Below are positions 16,285 to 24,045 of a stretch of DNA of 42,421 nt, one piece after another; positions within the stretch are counted from its first letter, which is position 1, and each line of letters opens with the position of its first letter. Where the stretch lies: contig JBDTVG010000129.1 of NCBI GenBank assembly GCA_040007395.1, positions 1-42,421 on the forward strand, in the 5' to 3' direction. Below the pieces are notes generated by a model. It saw only the letters and a program-made list of their open reading frames with translations. It did not search any database and was not told the origin of the DNA. This DNA comes from DATGFK01 sp040007395. Its GTDB lineage: Bacteria; Chloroflexota; Anaerolineae; Aggregatilineales; UBA2796. Position numbers and translations under genes: made by a program.

Positions 16285-16534
16285 TAAGCATCCCCACACC
16301 TAAAAGCGGGGGCTTTGACCAGCCCGATGCTTACCAGCCTCAGCTCCGGTGAGGAGCTACGTTATGGGCGAATATTATAGGCACTTCGGAATGCTGCTCC
16401 AGTTCCGAACCCTACGGGACACGCTTAACCAGGACGATGGGAGAAAGCCAGTGGCGTGTCCATCAAACCGTCCGATAACTTTGGCGAGGAGACCGTTACC
16501 CGCGTAAGCGGAGACCCAGAAAGGTAACTTCTGA
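16285..16534 (+). ncRNA. HEARO / omega-RNA of IscB
   Basis: The 250 nt before iscB are non-coding and rich in helices. TAAGCATC (16285-16292) pairs perfectly with GATGCTTA (16326-16333), enclosing complementary C- and G-runs. CCTCA (16338-16342) pairs with TGAGG (16350-16354) and overlaps AGCTCC (16342-16347) with GGAGCT (16353-16358), giving alternative or pseudoknotted helices. Long paired segments continue up to the iscB start. Position and style match the HNH-endonuclease-associated RNA, which supplies scaffold and guide to IscB. The 5' limit and guide are inferred. Confidence 0.75.
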
Positions 16535-17842
16535 ATGCAATATGTCTTTGTATTTGACAGGAACAAGCAGCCGTTGATGCCGTGCCAGCCAGCACGCGCC
16601 AGAGAATTGTTGAAGGCGGGGAAGGCCGCGGTGTATCGGCGTTATCCGTTCACGATTATTTTGATGGAACGGGCAGGTGGCGACACGCAACCCGTCGAGG
16701 TGAAACTCGACCCCGGCAGTCAGACAACAGGCGTGGCAGTGGTGGTAGAGGGGCAACGCGGCAAGCGCGTGGTGTGCGCTAGCGAGATCAGCCATCGTGG
16801 CGCGGTAGTCAAAGATCATCTGGATCAGCGCCGGAATGCACGGCGCAGTCGTCGGTCACGCCACACACGCTATTGGGCGGCACGGTTCCGCAATCGGCAG
16901 CGCAGTGAAGGCTGGCTACCGCCCTCGCTGGTCAGTCGCGTGCAAAACAACGTGACGTGGGTGCAGCGCTTGAGCCGTTTATGTCCCGTGAGCAAGGTGA
17001 GCATGGAATTGGTCAAGTTCGACACCCAGATCATGCAAAATCCTGAAAACAGCGGCGTGGAATACCAGCAAGGGACACTCACAGGCTACGAAGTGCGCGA
17101 ATATCTACTGGACAAGTGGGATCGGTGCTGCGCCTACTGCGGCAAGACAGATACGCCACTCGAAGTCGAACATATCCACCCACGCAGTCGAGGCGGATCA
17201 GATCGCGTTTCCAATCTGACGCTGGCCTGTCATGACTGCAACCAACGCAAAGGTGCTCAAACGGCGGCTGAGTTTGGGCATCCACAGGTACAGGCACAAG
17301 CCAAACTCCCCCTTAAGGACGCGGCGGCAGTCAACACCACGCGCTGGGCGCTGCATTGTCGGTTGTGTGAGACTGGCTTGCCTGTCGAAGTCGGGACAGG
17401 CGGACGCACAAAATTTAACCGGGTCACGCAGGGCTACGCCAAAGCCCATTGGATCGATGCCGCGTGCGTCGGACGGAGTGGTGCAGCGGTGTACATTGCG
17501 CCGACTCATTTACCATTAATCATCCAAGCCACTGGACGCGGTTCCCGGCAAATGTGTCGGGTGGATCAGTTCGGTTTCCCGCGTACCGCTGCCAAAGCCG
17601 CCCACCGCGTTCATGGTTTTCAAACCGGCGACCTCGTGCAGGCTGTCGTTCCGTCGGGTAAAAAGCTGGGGACGCATCAGGGTCGCGTCGCCGTGCGGAC
17701 TTCGGGGAGTTTCAATATCACGACCCATGCTGGCACGATACAAGGCATCAGTCATCGCCATTGCACCCTCGTCCAGCGGGTCGATGGCTATACCTATTCA
17801 CCTAGTCAGAAAGGAGCAAGGCGCATTCCTCCCCAGATCTAA
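16535..17842 (+). CDS. iscB: IscB RNA-guided nuclease
   Basis: IscB is the ancestor-type relative of Cas9 and cuts DNA guided by omega-RNA. The 435-residue protein has all family parts: PLMP motif (VFVFDRNKQPLMP, 4-16), RuvC-I (KLDPGSQTTG, Asp59), arginine-rich bridge helix (99-121), RuvC-II (MELVKFD, Glu158), HNH (zinc pairs Cys199/Cys202 and Cys232/Cys235; EHIHPRSRGGSD with His213; NLTLACHDCNQRKG), RuvC-III (HWIDAACVG, His305/Asp308) and a C-terminal TAM-facing part (GFQTGDLVQAVVPSGKK). All catalytic residues appear intact. ATG 16535 directly follows the omega-RNA. The stop codon lies in the loop of the right-end hairpin. Confidence 0.95.
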   Translation: MQYVFVFDRNKQPLMPCQPARARELLKAGKAAVYRRYPFTIILMERAGGDTQPVEVKLDPGSQTTGVAVVVEGQRGKRVVCASEISHRGAVVKDHLDQRRNARRSRRSRHTRYWAARFRNRQRSEGWLPPSLVSRVQNNVTWVQRLSRLCPVSKVSMELVKFDTQIMQNPENSGVEYQQGTLTGYEVREYLLDKWDRCCAYCGKTDTPLEVEHIHPRSRGGSDRVSNLTLACHDCNQRKGAQTAAEFGHPQVQAQAKLPLKDAAAVNTTRWALHCRLCETGLPVEVGTGGRTKFNRVTQGYAKAHWIDAACVGRSGAAVYIAPTHLPLIIQATGRGSRQMCRVDQFGFPRTAAKAAHRVHGFQTGDLVQAVVPSGKKLGTHQGRVAVRTSGSFNITTHAGTIQGISHRHCTLVQRVDGYTYSPSQKGARRIPPQI

Positions 17843-17869
17843 AGATCGGGGTTTCCTGCGCTAATTTTG
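17808..17869 (+). repeat. Right end of the IscB element with terminal hairpin
   Basis: AGAAAGGAG leads into GCGCATTCCT, then the stem CCCC-A-GATC / GATC-GGGG with loop TAAA (17831-17851), then CCTGCGCTAATTTTG. This is the usual IS605-group right-end architecture. The iscB stop TAA (17840-17842) lies in the loop. The element is followed at once by ATGA. Confidence 0.8.
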
Positions 17870-19354
17870 ATGAGTTCGTTACGAGGCCGTACACGAGATA
17901 GTAGTTGGCAGTGGTTAGTTATTGGGTTGGTGCTAGGACTGGGTTGTTCTGGCGTAGCGTGTTTAGGTTTGTATGCACTGAACTACGTGCGGATTAACAT
18001 TCCGGGGCAAGATAATCCTGCCATCGTAGCGGCTGGCCCAACCGTGCTGGTTGTCACTTCGACTCCGCCGCCTGTCACGGCAACCACGCTTCCCCCGACT
18101 GCTCCGGATTCTCCACCAGCGCCCGCCGTCAATGCTACACCATTGGTCGCCGCCCCGACCAGCTTAAACACGGTACCTACCGACTTACCGCCCATCTCCG
18201 TCAATGGAGGCAGTGCAGACACCCCTCAGGCAGCCGTCAATGCACCCAGCCCACTGCCGCTTGGCTCCGATATTCCAACAGCGGGGCCAGCGACCAAAGC
18301 GCCAACAAATCAGCCGTCCAGTGCAGGAACTGCAAGTGCCGCACAAGCCGATAGTGGGGCAGAGCCAGCAACAATAAAGGCCACTGACCTGATCAATGTC
18401 AGCGGCGGGGTCTTTTCTATGGGGACAACTACCTCAGAGGCAACGCAAGCCATCGACGACTGTACTAGTCGAGACAAAGGCAAGTGCGATATAAGCATGA
18501 CTGAAGACTCAACGCCAGCACATAACGCATCAGTTAATCCTTTCCGTATGGAAAAGTATGAAGTTTCCTATACACAATACATATCGTTTTTGAACTCACT
18601 TGGGCCGAATAGCCACAAGACAGGCTGCGGGGGTGAACCTTGTGCCGCGATCAACGGAAAAGAAGTCGTTGATGGCAGCCAGAAGCCGGGTAGCTATATC
18701 AAGTTTGACGGTAGCACCTATTCAGTCACTACTGACATTTATGCCAATCGACCTATCGCTTATGTGACTTGGTACGGTGCAGATGCCTATTGCAAGGCGT
18801 TAGGCCGTCGGCTGCCGACTGAGGCCGAATGGGAACATGCTGCCCGCAACCCCGACAAACGCATCTACCCGTGGGGTAATGACTGGGACCCAGCGGCTCC
18901 CAAGGCTCGCACCTCGCGACCCAAAAACGAAGGTGGCCCAGATACAGTGGACTCGTACTCGCAAGGCAAAAGCTCTGACGGGATTTATAATCTAGCGGGA
19001 AACGTGTCTGAATGGGTTTCGGATTGGTATGAAGCAGGCTATTATAAAACGCCAGATGCCTCTAACCTTGACACCAAAGGGCCAGCCGCAAGTTTAATTG
19101 GTCATAAAGTGGTACGTGGTGGGGACTGGGATTCGCCGCCGCTGTTTGCACGCACCGTTCACCGTCGCGATGCCGATCCGCTTTCAGTGAGCGGTTCCAT
19201 TTGCTTTCGCTGTGCTGCCGAAGCGGATCGAAGCCAGCCCACAAAAGCTTCAGTGGGTGCCAAAACACCGACCAAATCCGTCCCTGCCACGCAGCCTGCT
19301 CAAGCTCCGACAGCGCTTACGCCGGGATCGCTGCCTTCGGGCAATAAGCCGTAG
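17870..19354 (+). CDS. Membrane-anchored FGE-sulfatase (SUMF1-like) domain protein
   Basis: The 494-residue product has an N-terminal membrane anchor (WQWLVIGLVLGLGCSGVACLG, 13-33), a Thr/Pro/Ala-rich spacer (60-170), an FGE-sulfatase domain (174-452) and a low-complexity tail. Domain marks are GGVFSMG, RPIAYVTWYGADAYC, RLPTEAEWEHAAR (314-326), YPWGNDW, GNVSEWVSDW (377-386), VVRGGDW and FRCA. The reactive Cys pair of true formylglycine-generating enzymes is not evident, so a catalytic or binding role outside the cell is open. The start codon ATG 17870 abuts the IscB element, which has replaced the native upstream region. No good ribosome site precedes it. Confidence 0.85.
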   Translation: MSSLRGRTRDSSWQWLVIGLVLGLGCSGVACLGLYALNYVRINIPGQDNPAIVAAGPTVLVVTSTPPPVTATTLPPTAPDSPPAPAVNATPLVAAPTSLNTVPTDLPPISVNGGSADTPQAAVNAPSPLPLGSDIPTAGPATKAPTNQPSSAGTASAAQADSGAEPATIKATDLINVSGGVFSMGTTTSEATQAIDDCTSRDKGKCDISMTEDSTPAHNASVNPFRMEKYEVSYTQYISFLNSLGPNSHKTGCGGEPCAAINGKEVVDGSQKPGSYIKFDGSTYSVTTDIYANRPIAYVTWYGADAYCKALGRRLPTEAEWEHAARNPDKRIYPWGNDWDPAAPKARTSRPKNEGGPDTVDSYSQGKSSDGIYNLAGNVSEWVSDWYEAGYYKTPDASNLDTKGPAASLIGHKVVRGGDWDSPPLFARTVHRRDADPLSVSGSICFRCAAEADRSQPTKASVGAKTPTKSVPATQPAQAPTALTPGSLPSGNKP

Positions 19355-19451
19355 TCGCCGAGATCGGGTCATCTTGTGATGGCGCTTTTAGGGTAGGTAT
19401 TTGATCAATTCAGCGGGCGAGGCAAGTCTCGCCCATCCACCAAACCGTATA

Positions 19452-19486
19452 ATGCAGGGTCGCGCACTGCGCGACCCTGCATTTTT
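19452..19486 (+). terminator. Terminator after the FGE-like gene
   Basis: ATGCAGGGTCGCGCA (19452-19466) and its exact reverse complement (19468-19482) form a 15-bp perfect stem around one base, followed by TTTTT. It lies about 100 bp after the stop. A 7-bp stem GGGCGAG/CTCGCCC (19415-19434) precedes it. Confidence 0.88.
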
Positions 19487-19498
19487 GGATATACCTAT

Positions 19499-19519
19499 CA
19501 CGGCTTAGCGCCGTGTTTT
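19499..19519 (+). terminator. Second hairpin with T-tract, upstream of tkt
   Basis: CACGGC (19499-19504) pairs with GCCGTG (19510-19515), followed by TTTT. It may back up the stronger terminator just before it and insulate tkt from upstream transcription. Confidence 0.55.
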
Positions 19520-19564
19520 GCGTTATCATTTATGTAGATAGTCATTTTAGAAAGGATAGTTGCT

Positions 19565-21589
19565 TTGTCCAACGTATCGACCCTAGATCAGGTTTCGCTG
19601 GATACCTTATCGATTAACACGATCCGCTTTCTGGCGGTGGACGCAGTACAGAAGGCCGACTCTGGACACCCCGGACTGCCGCTAGGCGCAGCGCCGATGG
19701 CCTACGCACTGTGGACCCGGCATTTGCACCACAACCCGCATAATCCCCGGTGGGCCAACCGTGATCGGTTCGTGCTTTCGGCGGGGCATGGTTCGATGCT
19801 GCTCTACGCACTGCTGCACCTGACAGGTTATCCGCTGTCGCTGGATGACATCAAGAACTTTCGGCAGTGGGGCAGCCCGACGGCAGGCCATCCAGAATAT
19901 CATCCGGCGCTCGGCATCGAAACCACGACTGGGCCGCTCGGTCAAGGCTTTGCCAATGGGGTCGGCATGGCAATGGCAGAGGCGTTCCTTGCCGCGACGT
20001 TTAATAAACCCGATTTGCCGCTGGTTGATCATTACACCTATGTTCTAGCGGGTGACGGCGACCTAATGGAAGGGGTTGCTAGTGAAGCCGCTTCATTGGC
20101 AGGCCATCTCAAACTCGGCAAACTGATCGTACTCTACGACGATAATAAGATCACCCTCTCTGCGCCCACCTCGCTGACTTTTACCGAAAATGTGACACAG
20201 CGTTTCGAGGCGTATGGCTGGCAAACGCTTTACGTAGCCGATGGTAACGACGTAGAAGCCGTCAGCGCGGCGTTGGATCAGGCCAAAGCAGATAAGGATC
20301 GCCCGACACTGATTTCGTTGCGGACGATTATCGGGTTTGGCAGTCCTCATAAAGCTGGAACCTTTGAGGCGCACGGCTCGCCGCTGGGTGTCGAAGAAGT
20401 TGCTCTGACCAAACAAGCGCTCGGTTGGCCCGCTGATGAATTCTTCTTGATCCCCGGACGTGCGCTGGAACATTTCCGTTCAGCCATCACGGACGGCGAA
20501 CAGTGGGAAGATCAATGGAACGCACTCCACAAAGACTGGGCAGCGAAATATCCTGATCTCGCTGCGAAATGGGACTCGGCAATGTCCGGCAAACTGCCCG
20601 ACGGCTGGGCTGCCGATCTGCCTTCATACCCAGCAGGCTCGAAAGCCGCCGCGACCCGTGACACGAACGGTATTGCGCTCAACGCTATTGCCAAGCACAT
20701 CCCAACCTTTATCGGTGGCGACGCGGACTTATCTTCCTCAACCAAAACGACGATCAAGGATGGCGGCGACTTTGACTCTGCTTCCTTCGGCGGGCGCAAC
20801 CTGCATTACGGGGTGCGCGAACACGCAATGGGATCGATCACCAATGGGATCGCGGTACACGGCGGGATTGTCAAGCCATTCACGGCCACCTTTTTGGCCT
20901 TTGCCGACTATATGCGCCCACCCATGCGCCTTGCTTCGCTGATGGGACTCTCGACGTTGTTCATCTTTACCCATGACAGCATTGGTTTGGGCGAAGACGG
21001 TCCGACTCATCAGCCCATCGAGCAGATTGCCTCGCTGCGGATCATCCCAAAGATGATCGTACTTCGTCCGGCAGATGCGAACGAATCCGTTGCAGCATGG
21101 AAAGTCGCAATGGAGATCGATGGCCCAGTAGCGTTGATCTTCACGCGCCAGAAGCTGCCAGTCTATGCGCCCGAAGGGGTTATGGAAGGGGTCGCACGCG
21201 GCGCGTATATCAAGGTTGAGGCCGAAGGCGGCACGCCCGACGTGATCCTACTTAGCACCGGTTCCGAGGTCAGTTTAGTCATGCAGGCGCACGATGATCT
21301 GGCAGCGCTTGGCATCAAGGCTCGGGTGGTGAGTATGCCAAGCTGGGAACTGTTCAGACATCAAGACCAAGCCTATCGAGATAGTGTGCTGCCCCCAGCG
21401 ATCAAGGCACGGGTGGCGATTGAAGCCGCTACCCCAATTGGCTGGCGCGAATGGGTTGGCGACTCAGGCCGTATCATTGGCATAGATCATTTTGGTGCGT
21501 CGGCTCCTTACGAGGTGATCTACGAGAAATTCGGCATCACCTCTGGGGCAGTTGTCAACGCCGCGAAGGAACTTCTCGGCAAGTCATAA
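19565..21589 (+). CDS. tkt: Transketolase
   Basis: It moves two-carbon units between pentose-phosphate sugars with ThDP in the cytoplasm. The 674-residue protein has the usual length and parts: SGHPGLPLGAAPMAYALW, SAGHGSMLLYALLHLTGY, the ThDP/Mg motif GDGDLMEG (163-170), YGVREHAMG with the catalytic Glu, and GLGEDGPTHQPIEQIASLR. The start is TTG 19565, with AAAGGA 8 nt upstream and no better ATG in range. It leads the operon with rpiB and a phosphoribosyltransferase. Confidence 0.97.
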   Translation: MSNVSTLDQVSLDTLSINTIRFLAVDAVQKADSGHPGLPLGAAPMAYALWTRHLHHNPHNPRWANRDRFVLSAGHGSMLLYALLHLTGYPLSLDDIKNFRQWGSPTAGHPEYHPALGIETTTGPLGQGFANGVGMAMAEAFLAATFNKPDLPLVDHYTYVLAGDGDLMEGVASEAASLAGHLKLGKLIVLYDDNKITLSAPTSLTFTENVTQRFEAYGWQTLYVADGNDVEAVSAALDQAKADKDRPTLISLRTIIGFGSPHKAGTFEAHGSPLGVEEVALTKQALGWPADEFFLIPGRALEHFRSAITDGEQWEDQWNALHKDWAAKYPDLAAKWDSAMSGKLPDGWAADLPSYPAGSKAAATRDTNGIALNAIAKHIPTFIGGDADLSSSTKTTIKDGGDFDSASFGGRNLHYGVREHAMGSITNGIAVHGGIVKPFTATFLAFADYMRPPMRLASLMGLSTLFIFTHDSIGLGEDGPTHQPIEQIASLRIIPKMIVLRPADANESVAAWKVAMEIDGPVALIFTRQKLPVYAPEGVMEGVARGAYIKVEAEGGTPDVILLSTGSEVSLVMQAHDDLAALGIKARVVSMPSWELFRHQDQAYRDSVLPPAIKARVAIEAATPIGWREWVGDSGRIIGIDHFGASAPYEVIYEKFGITSGAVVNAAKELLGKS

Positions 21590-21653
21590 ACAGGATACAA
21601 TAGGCATCACTATTCCGCATTTTGAATAAAATTACGAGCGACCGGGAGGATTG

Positions 21654-22136
21654 ATGAAAGTTGCACTCGCTGCTGACCATGCAGGCTATGATCTTAAGCA
21701 AAGTTTGCTGGCCTACCTGAACAAACTGGGCTACGAAGTGACCGATCTCGGTGCTGACACGGGTGATCTGCCGAGCGATTACCCGGACTTCGCACAAAAG
21801 GTCGCGGCGCTTGTCACCAGCGGTCAAGTTGAACGCGGTGTACTGGTTTGTGGAAGTGGGGTCGGGGTGAGCATCGCTGCCAATAAGATTCCCGGTGTCT
21901 ATGCGGGGTTGTGCCACGATACCTACAGCGCCCATCAGGGTGTCGAACACGACAACATGAACGTTGTATGTATCGGATCGCGTGTTATTGGCGTTGAGCT
22001 GGCTCGCGAGATCGTGCGAGCCTTCCTCACTGCCAAATTTTCCAACGAAGAACGGCATACGCGGCGGGTGGGTCTGATCAAAGCGATTGAGCAGAAAAAC
22101 CTCGTTCCCACGCCCAACGACCCGCATCCTGCCTGA
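21654..22136 (+). CDS. rpiB: Ribose-5-phosphate isomerase B
   Basis: It interconverts ribulose 5-phosphate and ribose 5-phosphate. The 160-residue protein shows ALAADHAGYDLK (Asp8/His9), the catalytic thiol Cys66 in VCGSGVGVSIAANK, and HDNMNVVCIGSRVIG. ATG 21654 is preceded by GGGAGGA; a TTG three bases earlier is too close to that site. It lies 64 bp after tkt, with which it shares substrates. Confidence 0.96.
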   Translation: MKVALAADHAGYDLKQSLLAYLNKLGYEVTDLGADTGDLPSDYPDFAQKVAALVTSGQVERGVLVCGSGVGVSIAANKIPGVYAGLCHDTYSAHQGVEHDNMNVVCIGSRVIGVELAREIVRAFLTAKFSNEERHTRRVGLIKAIEQKNLVPTPNDPHPA

Positions 22137-22162
22137 CTTTTAATTTTTGAAAGGGGGAAGGC

Positions 22163-22729
22163 GTGCTGGTACCAACCAGCAGCACGCACAGCATTATGTC
22201 AACTTCACGTGGGCCGATACGTCACGAACTGCTAACTTGGGCTGATGTCGATAAGATTGTGGATATCCTCATGCCACAGTTGCGTTCGGCAGGGTACTTC
22301 GATGCGCTGCTGTTGAGTACACGCGGGGGGCTTGTCCCCGGCGGTCTAATCGGTGAGGCGCTCAATATCAACTATATTCTGACGGCTGCTGTCAACTTTC
22401 CGTCACAGCAAGGGCAAGGGCGAGCGCAGTTGGCGGCGTGGCCATCCTTCTTGCAATTTCCAGAGGAATCGCTGTTGGCGGGACGGCGAACGCTCATCGT
22501 CGATGATGTGTGGGGCAGTGGTCGTACCAGTACCGCCGTCCGAGGTCGCTGTGAAAGCGCCGGGGCGACACCGTTTACCTGTGTGTTTCACTACAATCCG
22601 TATCGTTCGCTGTTCACCAACGCCGAACCGGACTTCTATGGCGCAATCACCGATGCCCACATTGTCTTTCCGTGGGAAGTAGACCGAGGCACGAAGAATA
22701 TCCCGGTAGGCTTCCCAGAATCGAACTAG
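22163..22729 (+). CDS. Purine-type phosphoribosyltransferase
   Basis: The 188-residue protein is a type I PRTase. The PRPP-binding loop is RTLIVDDVWGSGRTS (109-123), and LSTRGGLVPGGLIGEAL (51-67) is the usual PPi-loop region. The hood and surrounding sequence resemble xanthine/hypoxanthine (Gpt-like) enzymes, but the base is not certain. The start is GTG 22163 with GGGGGAAGG just upstream; ATG 22196 is the alternative. It lies 26 bp after rpiB, so ribose 5-phosphate supply and nucleotide salvage are expressed together. Confidence 0.87.
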   Translation: MLVPTSSTHSIMSTSRGPIRHELLTWADVDKIVDILMPQLRSAGYFDALLLSTRGGLVPGGLIGEALNINYILTAAVNFPSQQGQGRAQLAAWPSFLQFPEESLLAGRRTLIVDDVWGSGRTSTAVRGRCESAGATPFTCVFHYNPYRSLFTNAEPDFYGAITDAHIVFPWEVDRGTKNIPVGFPESN

Positions 22730-22734
22730 CGGAA

Positions 22735-22783
22735 ATCCTCACTCTAGCTTCCCCGTCTTGTAACGAGGAGTTGGGGTGAGGAT
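22735..22783 (+). terminator. Hairpin ending the tkt-rpiB-PRTase operon
   Basis: ATCCTCAC (22735-22742) pairs with GTGAGGAT (22776-22783), and CCCC (22751-22754) with GGGG (22773-22776) inside it. It lies right after the phosphoribosyltransferase stop. There is no strong T-run. Confidence 0.5.
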
Positions 22784-22907
22784 CTTCGTAGCCTGCCGGA
22801 AACAATATATATGTAAGGCAGGTAAGCTAGGTTTATTGACATTTGAAAGAATAGCTGGGTGAGGCATATCAGCGTTTCATGAACAGACTATATTTAAAAG
22901 ATGAAGA

Positions 22908-23960
22908 ATGAACCGTCGATTCTTGTTTGGTCTGCTAACCATCATAATGTTTTTCCTTGCAAATATGCTGTGTAACCTACCTGTCGTTGGACAGGCAGAT
23001 ATGACACTGCCACCCACACCTGCAAAATCGCTAGCAGAACAAGCCGGGTTTTCGTCACCTATTTTAGACGACTTACAGCAAAAAGGGATGCGATGGGTTA
23101 ATGAGAACATCCCTTTTACCGCTTATGGACATGACTATCGGCTTCTCAGCTTTTTGCCAATTGGTGTACCTACTAATGATGGGAATAGGCTCGATTTAGG
23201 GGCGGCAATGCTATTTCAGCTAGACAAGAACGTAGCAAAACTTCTGTGGCGAAAAGATATTGGCGGAGAATGGACTATTTTAGACGCAAAGCACGCAGAA
23301 ACAGGCTCTTGGCCTGCACCCGGCAATTGGCAGAAAAATGGTCAAATTGATTTTGGTGTTTTGAATGTTGCCGATAGCACATGCCCATTTCACATACTTA
23401 ATATGTATGTGCTGAGTTCAGATGGCACAGTTTTTTCTGCGTTCAAAAACCTTATTCCTTTAGATCACGTTGTAACTTCAATTGAAATACAAAAAAATGA
23501 CTCACTTTTACTTACTACGGTAGATGAACGTGGTAAGAGTATGAACAGATGTATCGTCCCCCATATGATTCGGTATTTTGAACTAACTGGGACAAAGTTA
23601 ACAGATGTTTCAGTACAGCATCAAGAAACTTATATGAATAAGTTAGGAGAGGATATTTATTTCACAATAACTTGGAAGTCGATCCCTCAACTTGATGACA
23701 ATACAAATTCTGAATGGTATGCAGCGAGATTGATGGAGGTGTTACTGATCTATGATGAATTGGGTGAACGAGATGCTGGCTATAATCTTGTGCAAAATTT
23801 GGCAACTGAAGCCATAAAAACAAGCCGTATTAAGCCCCACACCTATCTTGATCAGATTTTTCTACCTACTATGGCACAACTTTACCAACAGCATCAGCCA
23901 TTTATAGAACCAGCATATATTGGCCCTAATCCTCGCCAACAACATAATTACTATCAATGA
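22908..23960 (+). CDS. Exported protein of unknown function, AT-rich gene
   Basis: The 350-residue product has a signal peptide (1-30, LLTIIMFFLANMLCNLPVVGQA); NMLC does not fit a lipobox well. The mature part looks globular, with four Cys (CPF, RCIVP and others) and a helical C-terminal part (YAARLMEVLLIYDELGERDAGYNLVQNL) like the helical repeats of scaffold proteins. I recognise no family. Its base and codon use are clearly more AT-rich than the flanking genes, which suggests acquisition. It is monocistronic between two non-coding gaps. Confidence 0.8.
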   Translation: MNRRFLFGLLTIIMFFLANMLCNLPVVGQADMTLPPTPAKSLAEQAGFSSPILDDLQQKGMRWVNENIPFTAYGHDYRLLSFLPIGVPTNDGNRLDLGAAMLFQLDKNVAKLLWRKDIGGEWTILDAKHAETGSWPAPGNWQKNGQIDFGVLNVADSTCPFHILNMYVLSSDGTVFSAFKNLIPLDHVVTSIEIQKNDSLLLTTVDERGKSMNRCIVPHMIRYFELTGTKLTDVSVQHQETYMNKLGEDIYFTITWKSIPQLDDNTNSEWYAARLMEVLLIYDELGERDAGYNLVQNLATEAIKTSRIKPHTYLDQIFLPTMAQLYQQHQPFIEPAYIGPNPRQQHNYYQ

Positions 23961-24045
23961 GAATATAGACAATTTCTTGTATTTTCGGCTGTTCTCATAC
24001 AGTTATTCTGAAATGTTAACAGAACCTAGTTAAAGACAATTGCCC

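Larger units (their letters stand above)
16269..17869 (+). mobile_element. Non-autonomous IS200/IS605-type element with iscB and omega-RNA
   Basis: The element is about 1.6 kb. The left end is put at about 16285 (TAAGCATC stem), with the 16 nt before it (16269-16284) as the guide-encoding flank. The right end (17808-17869) carries the hairpin CCCC-A-GATC-TAAA-GATC-GGGG, flanked by GCGCA/TGCGC, as in IS605-group ends. No TnpA Y1 transposase gene is present. The next bases are ATGA (17870-17873), the sequence before which HEARO elements are known to sit. Boundaries are inferred by comparing the two end copies, so the left one is less certain. Confidence 0.75.

Noticed and set aside
16535..17842. 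TnpB or Cas9 instead of IscB
   Set aside because: TnpB lacks an HNH insert and the PLMP motif; Cas9 is far larger with a REC lobe and has tracrRNA/CRISPR neighbours.
21555..22127. 190-residue antisense open frame over rpiB
   Set aside because: rpiB is certain on the other strand, and the peptide resembles nothing known.
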